Of a DNA stretch of 9,401 bases, positions 1 through 6,152 are shown in pieces (the first letter of the stretch is position 1; each line of letters starts with the position of its first letter). A program made the translations under genes and the position numbers. The notes below the pieces were generated by a model that was not told the origin of the DNA, searched no databases, and worked only from the letters and a program-made list of their open reading frames with translations. The stretch comes from Candidatus Methanoperedentaceae archaeon (lineage in GTDB: Archaea; Halobacteriota; Methanosarcinia; Methanosarcinales; Methanoperedenaceae), in assembly GCA_013331375.1 (NCBI GenBank), contig DUGO01000176.1:1-9401 (forward strand), in the 5' to 3' direction.

Positions 1-1278
1 CAGAATATTGTATGCGGAAATCAACGGATCCTGTTCAAAGAATCAGACAAAGTTCAAAATAAGAAACATTTCAAAAATCGTACCATTCACGTTCTCCAAA
101 CAAGGCTTACCGATTTCATATACGGTGCCATAGCATTCATCAAAAGAAAGATCAGGCTGCCATATAAAACGAAACCAGTGCAGGCAGATAATGAAAAGTA
201 CATGGAAGGTGCAATACCCGACAATCAGATTGTAGCCTTCCAAAAATCTGCTAAATTTCGTGGTTATCTGAGCAATCTTTTTGCATTAAACCCATCGCTC
301 GATGTATTTTTCAAAGACTTGCAGTTAAAGTACGGATACAAACCACAGGAAAATCATGATTTTCTCAGCTTCAATAATATTCTCAAGTTAGAAATCGCAA
401 GATGCAAGCTTGGATATATACATTTCAACGCATGGATTGCCGAGTTCAACCAGAATGATTCGTTGAGGCGGGAACTTGGAATACAGAGTCAGTATCAGCT
501 ATCCATGAGTTCATATCAGCGAAATCTCAATGTTATCAATTCAGCTTTGAATGAATATGCAAACCAGCTAAAACAAGAATGTAGAGACTTCAATCTAATA
601 GGAGACAAAATCTGGATTTGGGATAGAAGGTTCTTTGAATGCAATTGTAACGGGATTAAAGATAAAGAAACGGGGAAGCTTTCAGACCCGGATGCCGGGC
701 ATTATGTTAAAAAGACTGGGAAATATAGTGTTCTAACAGGAACGGGTTACACAGATACAGGTTTCGTTGATCGTTCCTGGGGTCTGCCGGTTTATTGGGA
801 TGCAATTGGTGCTAACAAGAACGATAACACCATATTCAGAAATACTGTGAACGATGGTGTAAAGTCATCCGAGACAAAACCAGTTTTTATTATAAGTGAT
901 GCCGGACCGGATAGTCATGAATCCAACCAACTTGTTCTTGGCTACGGGATCATTCCAGTCATAGCTGCACGTTCCAATAGCGTTGGTGATATTATAAAAA
1001 CAGATGAGGGAGACTGTTTCAGGGGAGAATATATTCCAAGAGAATATCACAGGATCCTTGGCAGGATCTACGATCTTAGAACGATAATCGAACGAAAGAA
1101 TTCAAATGAGGTGGTCGGATATAATCGCTCTGAAATGCCAACTCGCGGTATTGGTTGGGCAAAATGCTTTGTGACAATTTCTAACATAACTGCTTTGCTC
1201 ACCGGTTTAACTGCTTATAAAGTTGGGAGATACGACTTAATAAGGGCACCAGCTGCGTTCAGAAAGCTATCTGTTTGA
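1..1278 (+). CDS. DDE transposase, IS4-like (5' end outside window)
   Basis: Transposase that would catalyse cut-and-paste movement of an insertion sequence. The frame is open from base 1 to the TGA at 1276-1278 (425 codons visible). No convincing start codon with a ribosome binding site lies inside it: the GTG at 178 and ATG at 202 have none, so I treat the gene as entering from the left. A catalytic triad can be proposed: Asp at 622-624 (context WIWDRR), Asp at 898-900 (ISDAGPDS) and Glu at 1090-1092. The last sits in YDLRTIIER, which fits the Y(2)R(3)E part of the IS4-family signature. The SDPDAGHY and SWGLPVYWDAIGANKND segments resemble the region between the two Asp residues in IS4/IS5/IS1182-type enzymes. 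The gene is visibly AT-richer than the chromosomal genes to its right, as expected for mobile DNA. No internal stop or frameshift is seen, so it may be active. The exact IS family is uncertain. Confidence 0.85.
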   Translation, partial: QNIVCGNQRILFKESDKVQNKKHFKNRTIHVLQTRLTDFIYGAIAFIKRKIRLPYKTKPVQADNEKYMEGAIPDNQIVAFQKSAKFRGYLSNLFALNPSLDVFFKDLQLKYGYKPQENHDFLSFNNILKLEIARCKLGYIHFNAWIAEFNQNDSLRRELGIQSQYQLSMSSYQRNLNVINSALNEYANQLKQECRDFNLIGDKIWIWDRRFFECNCNGIKDKETGKLSDPDAGHYVKKTGKYSVLTGTGYTDTGFVDRSWGLPVYWDAIGANKNDNTIFRNTVNDGVKSSETKPVFIISDAGPDSHESNQLVLGYGIIPVIAARSNSVGDIIKTDEGDCFRGEYIPREYHRILGRIYDLRTIIERKNSNEVVGYNRSEMPTRGIGWAKCFVTISNITALLTGLTAYKVGRYDLIRAPAAFRKLSV

Positions 1279-1464
1279 GTGTTTATAGGAAATTTTTTGG
1301 GTGATAGGCGTTTTATAATACGATTTTAGCTATTTTAAGGTCGATTAACAAGTTTGGTATTGGCTCAACTGATATGTAGTTTACGGGTATTCAGAGAATT
1401 ACAGGTAGCTTTGATTCCATAGAAAAAGCTTGCCCCGGCATGACTTCTTCTAAGCCAACTCCGA
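1279..1464. other. Gene-free AT-rich stretch, probable right end of the insertion sequence
   Basis: This stretch lies between the transposase stop and the stop of the convergent nucleotidyltransferase gene. The first 130 or so bases are AT-rich like the transposase gene. From about 1420 the composition changes to that of the chromosome. The right terminus of the insertion sequence therefore probably lies near 1390-1420. The left terminus is outside the window, so inverted repeats and target duplication cannot be checked here. A T-run (aattttttgg, about 1290-1300) just after the stop could end transposase transcription. The longest start-to-stop frame noticed is 16 codons on the minus strand (about 1391-1441), and I do not regard it as a gene. 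Confidence 0.4.
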
Positions 1465-1842
1465 TTAGCCCGTAATCTCAATTCCTTCCTTCAGCGCTTC
1501 ACTGACAATACTGACCTGCTTCCTGAGATTATTGAATTCGTTTGGCGTATAGCAGATAATATCCACAGGGTAGCCAAGGTCCCATTCCAGGTAGAACGGC
1601 ACTGGTCTTTTCAATGGGCTTTTCCCCTCAAATTCCCTGCTGACAAGTATCAGGTCAATATCGCTATCCTTCTTCGCTTCCCCTCTTGCGTATGAGCCGA
1701 AAATAATAGCCTTCTCAACAGTATGTTTTTTTATGAACTTCCTGAGCTTTCCTATAATTTCAGTTCTTTCTTCGTCCATTCCGGTTTCGCATCTTTTCTC
1801 TTTTTGCATCCTATCCTTATTGCCCGGAATAGTAGTATTCAC
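1465..1842 (-). CDS. MNT-type minimal nucleotidyltransferase
   Basis: Small protein of the DNA polymerase beta superfamily (NTP_transf_2/MNT). Counting from the GTG at 1842, the signature GSYARGEAKKDSDIDL starts at residue 49. Its two metal-binding Asp residues are D61 and D63. A third carboxylate is likely D94 in the VDII strand. Family members transfer AMP or another nucleotide; many act as antitoxins that AMPylate a partner HEPN RNase toxin. The start is uncertain. The GTG at 1842 has an AGGAG only two bases upstream. ATG codons at 1809 and 1779 are alternatives, and the last gives about 104 residues, the usual MNT length, beginning MDEERTEI. No HEPN gene follows: downstream is the gene-free stretch and then the transposase on the other strand. 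The gene stands alone, divergent from phosphoglycerate kinase. The fold is confident; the role as an antitoxin is not. Confidence 0.85.
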   Translation of the reverse strand: MNTTIPGNKDRMQKEKRCETGMDEERTEIIGKLRKFIKKHTVEKAIIFGSYARGEAKKDSDIDLILVSREFEGKSPLKRPVPFYLEWDLGYPVDIICYTPNEFNNLRKQVSIVSEALKEGIEITG

Positions 1843-1880
1843 TGCTCCTGCATATCAAACTTCTTATCCACCATCATAAA

Positions 1881-1889
1881 CATAAAATA
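1881..1889 (+). promoter_or_regulatory. TATA-like element upstream of phosphoglycerate kinase
   Basis: The sequence CATAAAATA lies about 40-48 bases before the TTG start. A transcript starting about 25 bases downstream would begin near 1910 and carry a short leader containing the GAGG ribosome binding site. The same AT-rich patch read on the minus strand could also serve the divergent nucleotidyltransferase gene. Assignment is by eye only. Confidence 0.35.
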
Positions 1890-1917
1890 CTCCATTGAAC
1901 ATCAAGCACTGTACAGC

Positions 1918-1922
1918 GAGGA
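1918..1922 (+). promoter_or_regulatory. Ribosome binding site deciding the TTG start of pgk
   Basis: GAGGA at 1918-1922 is followed by a spacer of about six to seven bases and then TTG at 1929. This supports the TTG start over the in-frame ATG at 1956, before which I see no comparable purine motif. Confidence 0.55.
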
Positions 1923-1928
1923 ATTACT

Positions 1929-3173
1929 TTGGACGGTGCCAGGGATTATCTCACGATGGATGACTTTGACCTCAACGGCAAAACGGTCCTGGTCAGGGCA
2001 GACCTGAACTCGCCCATGGACCCCGGCGGGGCTATCCTTGACGACAGGAGATTCCGCAGCCACCTTACGACTCTGCATGAGCTTGAGGATTCCAGGGTTG
2101 TGATGCTCTCCCACCAGAGCAGACCCGGAAAGAGCGATTTTACCACTATGGAGACACATGCGGGCAGGCTCTCGCGGCTGCTGCGCAGGGAGGTCTGCTA
2201 CGTGGACGACATCTTCGGCTCGACTGCAGTGAAAGCCATCAAGAGCAGCAGGAAAGGCGACGTGCTGCTGCTTGAGAATGCGCGCTTCTACTCAGAGGAG
2301 AGCCTTGAGCGCACAGCTAAGGAGCATGCGAACACGCACATGATAAAGCGCCTGGCGCCGCTGTTTGATTTTTATATCAACGATGCGTTCGCCGTATCCC
2401 ACCGGTCTCATCTCTCGATAATGGGCTTTACTGAAGCCCTCCCCAGCATCGCGGGCAGGGTGATGGAAAAGGAGGTGGATTCCCTGAGCCGGGGGCTGAA
2501 GGGCAACCACCATCCCTGTATCTACGTGCTCGGAGGCACGAAGGTGGACGATTCGATTCGCGTGATACAGAACGTACTGTCCGGCGGCGGCGCGGACAGG
2601 GTGCTCGTGACCGGCGTTGTGGCAAACGTGTTCCTCGCAGCCAGCGGGGCGAACATCGGCAAATCCAATCTCTCGTTCATAGAAAAGCAGGGCTATCTCG
2701 GGGAGATACCGAAGGCAAAAGAAATCCTGGCAAAATTCGGGAAAAAGATAGGGCTGCCGACCGATGTTGCGATAAACCGCAACGACGAGCGCGTCGAGGA
2801 AAAAGTTAGCGATCTCAATACAGAGCTTCCCATACACGATATCGGGCTTGAGACCATCGTGGCGTTCACGGATGAGATACAGAAGGCGGACACTGTGATA
2901 CTTAACGGTCCCGCAGGCGTGTTCGAGAAGGAGCGGTTCGCGCTCGGCACAGCCGAGATAGTGAAGGCAGGTACAAAATCCAGGTTTTCAGTGATAGGCG
3001 GCGGGCACATAGCAGCATCAGTTGAGCAGCTCGGCATCGAGGACAAGTTCTCGCATGTGAGCACAGGCGGCGGGGCGTGCATCGACTTCCTTGCTGGCGA
3101 GAAGCTGCCGGGAGTAGAGGCGCTGAGGGCTGCAGCAAAAAAGTACAGGTCCGGCAGGTCGAAGAGCGGTTGA
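1929..3173 (+). CDS. pgk: Phosphoglycerate kinase
   Basis: Cytoplasmic enzyme that interconverts 1,3-bisphosphoglycerate + ADP and 3-phosphoglycerate + ATP; in methanogen-like archaea it mainly serves gluconeogenesis. At 414 residues it is full length. Motifs are in the family order: substrate-binding VRADLNSP (residues 22-29), SHQSRPG (61-67), ENARF (116-120), NDAFAVSHRSH (151-161), GGTKV (202-206, usually GGAKV), NGPAGVFE (326-333), the glycine-rich IGGGH (356-360) and STGGGA (378-383). The start is TTG, backed by GAGGA upstream; an internal ATG at residue 10 (MDDFDL) would still keep the whole domain. The gene is visibly GC-richer than the transposase. It is the first of three closely spaced plus-strand genes, with 21 bases to the zinc-ribbon gene. 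The last dozen residues are basic and serine-rich and look like a non-conserved tail. The identification is firm. Confidence 0.97.
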   Translation: MDGARDYLTMDDFDLNGKTVLVRADLNSPMDPGGAILDDRRFRSHLTTLHELEDSRVVMLSHQSRPGKSDFTTMETHAGRLSRLLRREVCYVDDIFGSTAVKAIKSSRKGDVLLLENARFYSEESLERTAKEHANTHMIKRLAPLFDFYINDAFAVSHRSHLSIMGFTEALPSIAGRVMEKEVDSLSRGLKGNHHPCIYVLGGTKVDDSIRVIQNVLSGGGADRVLVTGVVANVFLAASGANIGKSNLSFIEKQGYLGEIPKAKEILAKFGKKIGLPTDVAINRNDERVEEKVSDLNTELPIHDIGLETIVAFTDEIQKADTVILNGPAGVFEKERFALGTAEIVKAGTKSRFSVIGGGHIAASVEQLGIEDKFSHVSTGGGACIDFLAGEKLPGVEALRAAAKKYRSGRSKSG

Positions 3174-3194
3174 GCGCAAACAATATCGATCACT

Positions 3195-3365
3195 ATGCAA
3201 AAACACGGAGACAAAAAGGAGAACGGGAACAGGAGCATCGTTGACCAGAAGTGCCCCACCTGCGGATGCTGGATGAAGTCCCGGCAGGTTAAAAGCGAGC
3301 GGGGTATATGCACAATTACCTATTCATGCCCCGACTGCGGGCTGACTTACAGCGCAGACGGGTGA
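3195..3365 (+). CDS. Small zinc-ribbon protein (56 residues)
   Basis: Short gene from ATG at 3195 to TGA at 3363-3365. The product has a charged, lysine-rich N-terminus (about residues 1-19). A compact zinc ribbon follows, with CPTC at residues 20-23 and CPDC at 45-48, separated by 21 residues. Two further cysteines are C25 and C39. Such ribbons bind one Zn(II) through four cysteines and usually contact nucleic acid or act as adaptors to a larger partner. There is no catalytic domain. No clear ribosome binding site precedes the ATG, so translation may depend on the preceding gene, 21 bases away. The downstream nuclease gene starts 4 bases after the stop and its ribosome binding site overlaps that stop, which argues for co-translation and a shared job. 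The paired-cysteine pattern makes it likely that this is a real gene despite its size. Its exact function is unknown. Confidence 0.75.
   Translation: MQKHGDKKENGNRSIVDQKCPTCGCWMKSRQVKSERGICTITYSCPDCGLTYSADG
3361..3365 (+). promoter_or_regulatory. Ribosome binding site of the nuclease gene, overlapping the upstream stop
   Basis: GGTGA at 3361-3365 matches the archaeal anti-Shine-Dalgarno complement (GGAGGTGA) and lies four bases before the GTG at 3370. Its last three bases are the stop codon of the zinc-ribbon gene. This arrangement suggests translational coupling and supports the GTG start. Confidence 0.6.
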
Positions 3366-3369
3366 AGCT

Positions 3370-4350
3370 GTGTGGACTCTGGATGTTCTGAAACGGACCG
3401 ACCCGCATGAGTTCGAGCTTCTGGTAGGCGAGCTTTTCAGGCAGATGGGATACACTACAGAGGTCACGGCGGGCTCTGGCGACGGCGGCAGGGACCTGCT
3501 CGTTGAGCTGTCGCAGTTCGGTCTCAGCCACAGGTGGATAGTCCAGGTAAAGCGCTACGAGGGCTCTGTCGGGGTCCGCGATGTCAGGGAATACTCAAGC
3601 CTGCGGGACCGCGATAAGGTGGACGGCGTGATAATCGTGACGACAGGCGTCTTCACAAAAGAGGCTGTGCAGGAGGCTTCGGGCTATAACGTGAAGCTCG
3701 TGGACGGCTTGCTGCTTGTGAGCATGCTGAACAAATACATGCCTGACAAGAGCCTGGCTGTGCCCCCGGCAGAAAGCACGGATGCCGGTGACCTGATACT
3801 GAAGCAGGGGGAGCATCCTCTGCTTACCGAGCGGGTGCGCATCGACGGTGAGAGCGCCGAGCTTGTGCTGACTGCCAGGAACATCTTCCTGCGCACCGAA
3901 GAGGGGCTTATCTTCAGGGACGTAAAAGTGCAGCGCATCGGCATTGAGGACGTCGTGGGGATGCACATGGAAGATGATGCGCTCGTCCTCATACAGGGCG
4001 GAAGGCAACTGAAGCTCTGCAGGCTGCGCTGCCGGGATGCGGATAATCTCCTGGATAATTTCGAAAAGGTCAGGTCTGCAAGACTGGGCGGGGAACGGCT
4101 GCTGCGCCTTGAGGGTGAGCGCGGGGATTACATCATTCTAACGAACAGGCGGCTTATATCGCTTGCGCGGGAAAGGCAGGATGCATTGAACCTTAGGTCG
4201 GTATCGCTGCTTGAAGCGGGTACGGAGGGCATCATTTTCAGGACCGGGAAACTGACAGTGCATACATCCGACGGCAAAAGCCATGTTTTACGTGTGGAGG
4301 ATGCGGAGGGCTGGAAGCAGAGCGTCGAGAGCGCTGTACGGGCAGCCTGA
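3370..4350 (+). CDS. Mrr-type restriction endonuclease domain fused to two PH-like domains
   Basis: Residues 10-125 form an Mrr-like catalytic domain of the PD-(D/E)XK nuclease superfamily. It has EFELLVGELFRQMGY (14-28), the active-site loop GSGDGGRD (35-42, catalytic Asp D42) and QVK (59-61, catalytic Gln and Lys), then a core strand DGVIIVTTG (85-93). Mrr enzymes cleave DNA, often modified DNA. A linker at about 125-145 leads to two segments that look like repeats of one PH-like/bPH or GRAM fold. The first is about 147-235 (LVLTARNIFLR...) and the second about 240-325 (IILTNRRLISL...). Each shows alternating strands and ends in a predicted helix. The TNRRLI motif is typical of bacterial PH-like domains. 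There is no membrane span. The GTG start is supported by GGTGA four bases upstream, overlapping the zinc-ribbon stop. The nuclease assignment is firm. The PH-like assignment is moderately sure, and the target is unknown: defence, DNA repair or sensing are all possible. Confidence 0.85.
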   Translation: MWTLDVLKRTDPHEFELLVGELFRQMGYTTEVTAGSGDGGRDLLVELSQFGLSHRWIVQVKRYEGSVGVRDVREYSSLRDRDKVDGVIIVTTGVFTKEAVQEASGYNVKLVDGLLLVSMLNKYMPDKSLAVPPAESTDAGDLILKQGEHPLLTERVRIDGESAELVLTARNIFLRTEEGLIFRDVKVQRIGIEDVVGMHMEDDALVLIQGGRQLKLCRLRCRDADNLLDNFEKVRSARLGGERLLRLEGERGDYIILTNRRLISLARERQDALNLRSVSLLEAGTEGIIFRTGKLTVHTSDGKSHVLRVEDAEGWKQSVESAVRAA

Positions 4351-4357
4351 GCTTGCT

Positions 4358-5128
4358 TTAATACATCAATAAGTTGAGTATTAATCTTACATACCTCTTG
4401 AGGAGATACGAGGTCTTCATCTTGGACTCACCGCTGTGCCTGTCAAGATACCTGAACGGGATTTCGTGGATTTTATAACCTTTATTTGAGAGGCGCACAA
4501 GTATCTCTGTAAGCACCTCGAATCCCTCACTCCGTATCGGCATCCGTATGATATCCTCGACCGCTTTTCTCCTGTAAGCCCGGTACCCGCTGGTTATGTC
4601 CTTAACCCTAACCCTGAAAAAAAACCTGAAAAAAAAGCTTGTGAACGAGCTCAGTGCCACGCGCCCTGCCGGCGATTCTGTCCCTCCTCCTCGAACCCAC
4701 CGGGACGCGACCGAAACGTCGTTCTCCCTGGCGTCCCGTAACAGGTCTGGAATGATTTCCACCGGGTGTGAGCAGTCCGCATCCATCGTGACGACCACAT
4801 CCCCCTTCGACTCTGCAAGACCTCGGAGGTACGATAACCCGTACCCGCGATTCTCTTTCCTGATAATCACTTTCACGTTGCCGTAAATGGCATTCAGTTC
4901 CTCTGCAACCCGTCCGGTGCCGTCGGGAGAGTCATCGTCCACGATTACGACCTCATGCCCGATGCCTGCCAGCCTGCTGTGAATACCCTTCACGAGTTCC
5001 GGCAGGTTGGCAGCTTCGTTGTACGTCGGCATTACAATTGAAACTGCAGGAGATTGCGGCATGTGTATGTCCCGGTCATCTGTGCCAAAGAATATTGGCT
5101 GCGGAAGAGCTTTTTTCTTTATGTGCAT
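4358..5128 (-). CDS. GT2 glycosyltransferase, dolichyl-phosphate hexose synthase-like (DPM1 type)
   Basis: Transfers a sugar, probably mannose or glucose, from its nucleotide form to dolichyl or polyprenyl phosphate on the cytoplasmic face. It is a single GT-A domain with no membrane span, as in DPM1. Motifs: VSIVMPTYNEAANLPEL (29-45), VDDDSPDGTG (63-72), the metal/nucleotide-binding DAD with SHP (D116, D118, then 120-122), SRW (142-144), DITSGYRAYRR (177-187) and HSGESKM (231-237). The first 22 residues from the ATG at 5128 do not look like the family. An ATG at 5062 (MPQSPAVSIVMP) gives the usual length and may be the true start. Neither start has a good ribosome binding site. A TTTTAT element near 5136-5141 on this strand would place a transcript start after the first ATG, favouring the shorter form. 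The gene follows the flippase-like gene by 41 bases. It contains a 12-base tandem duplication encoding FFFRFFFR (residues 165-172). Confidence 0.9.
   Translation of the reverse strand: MHIKKKALPQPIFFGTDDRDIHMPQSPAVSIVMPTYNEAANLPELVKGIHSRLAGIGHEVVIVDDDSPDGTGRVAEELNAIYGNVKVIIRKENRGYGLSYLRGLAESKGDVVVTMDADCSHPVEIIPDLLRDARENDVSVASRWVRGGGTESPAGRVALSSFTSFFFRFFFRVRVKDITSGYRAYRRKAVEDIIRMPIRSEGFEVLTEILVRLSNKGYKIHEIPFRYLDRHSGESKMKTSYLLKRYVRLILNLLMY
4613..4636. repeat. 12-base tandem duplication with two A8 tracts inside the GT2 gene
   Basis: The unit CCTGAAAAAAAA occurs twice, back to back, at 4613-4624 and 4625-4636. Because 12 bases equal four codons, the duplication is in frame and yields FFFR twice in the GT2 protein. 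Each copy carries a run of eight A (eight T on the coding strand), a classic substrate for polymerase slippage. Confidence 0.85.
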
Positions 5129-5169
5129 CCTTCGGATAAAAGTTTAACCGAATCGCCCGGTCATCGTGG

Positions 5170-6123
5170 TCATTTCATGTCCGTGAATACGAAGGCGATG
5201 AAGCCGAAAAACAAAAGGCTCCAGTAGCCTATCACACGGTTCAGGATAGCCACCGTGAGCCCAGCCTCCGCCTGAATCCCGATAATCGATAGTATCCCCA
5301 CGATTGCGAACTCGACAGTCCCAAGACCTGCGGGCGTGAGGGGCAGCGCCGTAAGAAGAGCAGATGCCATGGCTGTAAAAACAGCAACCTGTAATGGGAC
5401 GTCAAGCCCTGCTGATATAATCACAACGTATAGGCTTGCGCTTTCAAGGAGCCATATAATGAAGGTCAGGGATGCCACCCTCATGAACCCGGCTCCGATA
5501 GACGATGTCCCTGCCCTGAATTCCGAGAAATACGTCTCTATCCGTTCAGGCAGGCGCCCGAGGAGTATCCGGGATTTTATTATGAATATCAAAAGCGCTA
5601 TCAAAATGACAATTAATGCGCCCATGACCAGGCTTGCATAAATCGCCTGCGGCAGGTGGGTGCCGAATATGGCAAAGCCTGAAATGCCGAACAGGAGCAC
5701 GAGCGATACCACATCGAATACACGCTCGATAAATACCGTCCCGACCGATTTTGATATGCTAAGCCCGTAATTCTTTTTGCACAGGTATCCCCTGTACACG
5801 TCACCCAGCTTTGCAGGCACAAGGGTATTGGCGAACCATGACAGGAATATGATACCGGTCAGGGGGACAACGCCCTTCCTGAGCCCGATATTCTCAAGCA
5901 GAATCTTCCACCGCAGCCCTCGCAGCGGGAACGCAAGATAATAAATGAAAAACGCAAGCAGGTACAGCGGCAGGTTCACACGCGCCAGCGAATTGAGAAA
6001 ATCTGCAAGGCTCACGCGCGAGAACAACAGATACAGGATCAGGAATGATACGATGAATGAGATAAGTGTCTTTACATTGAACACTTTATCTTTCAACCTG
6101 ACCGCGCCCTGCTCTGGATTCAT
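5170..6123 (-). CDS. Flippase-like integral membrane protein (LPG_synthase_TM / UPF0104 family)
   Basis: Polytopic membrane protein of 317 residues with about eight or nine hydrophobic spans (roughly 19-35, 51-66, 86-102, 127-153, 160-182, 213-240, 244-260, 268-283 and 287-312). Family landmarks are RGLRWKILL (68-76), NTLVPAKLGDVYRGYL (99-114), ERVFD (133-137), the hallmark LPLTPAGLGTVE (260-271) and a late NRVIGYW (295-301). Members include the membrane half of bacterial lysyl-phosphatidylglycerol synthase and the C-terminal half of haloarchaeal AglD. A lipid or lipid-linked-sugar flipping or binding role is often suggested but rarely shown. Start is ATG at 6121-6123, with an in-frame stop four codons upstream and no ribosome binding site. 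It lies 29 bases after the PHP gene stop and 41 bases before the GT2 gene. Pairing with the GT2 enzyme recreates the AglD domain order as two separate genes, in reverse order. Confidence 0.88.
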   Translation of the reverse strand: MNPEQGAVRLKDKVFNVKTLISFIVSFLILYLLFSRVSLADFLNSLARVNLPLYLLAFFIYYLAFPLRGLRWKILLENIGLRKGVVPLTGIIFLSWFANTLVPAKLGDVYRGYLCKKNYGLSISKSVGTVFIERVFDVVSLVLLFGISGFAIFGTHLPQAIYASLVMGALIVILIALLIFIIKSRILLGRLPERIETYFSEFRAGTSSIGAGFMRVASLTFIIWLLESASLYVVIISAGLDVPLQVAVFTAMASALLTALPLTPAGLGTVEFAIVGILSIIGIQAEAGLTVAILNRVIGYWSLLFFGFIAFVFTDMK

Positions 6124-6152
6124 AGCCGATGCAAACTATGCTGCAAAATAAG

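Noticed and set aside
43..243. Minus-strand open frame (66 codons) opposite the start of the transposase frame
   Set aside because: The plus-strand frame is continuous here and reads on into the transposase, so the opposite strand is not needed to explain the sequence.
1391..1441. 16-codon minus-strand frame (MPGQAFS...) between the nucleotidyltransferase and the transposase, considered as a HEPN remnant
   Set aside because: It is too short and has no HEPN motif (no R-x4-6-H) and no clear ribosome binding site.
2292..2837. Minus-strand open frame (181 codons) inside phosphoglycerate kinase
   Set aside because: It lies wholly within conserved pgk motifs on the other strand and shows no family features; a coding shadow.
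2693..3313. Long minus-strand open frame (206 codons) opposite phosphoglycerate kinase and the zinc-ribbon gene
   Set aside because: It is antisense to a well-conserved kinase, has low-complexity serine/proline-rich content, no recognisable domain and no ribosome binding site. It is a shadow of the GC-rich coding strand.
3595..4008. Minus-strand open frame (137 codons) inside the nuclease gene
   Set aside because: It is opposite the Mrr/PH-like coding frame, histidine-rich by base composition, with no motif or start signal.
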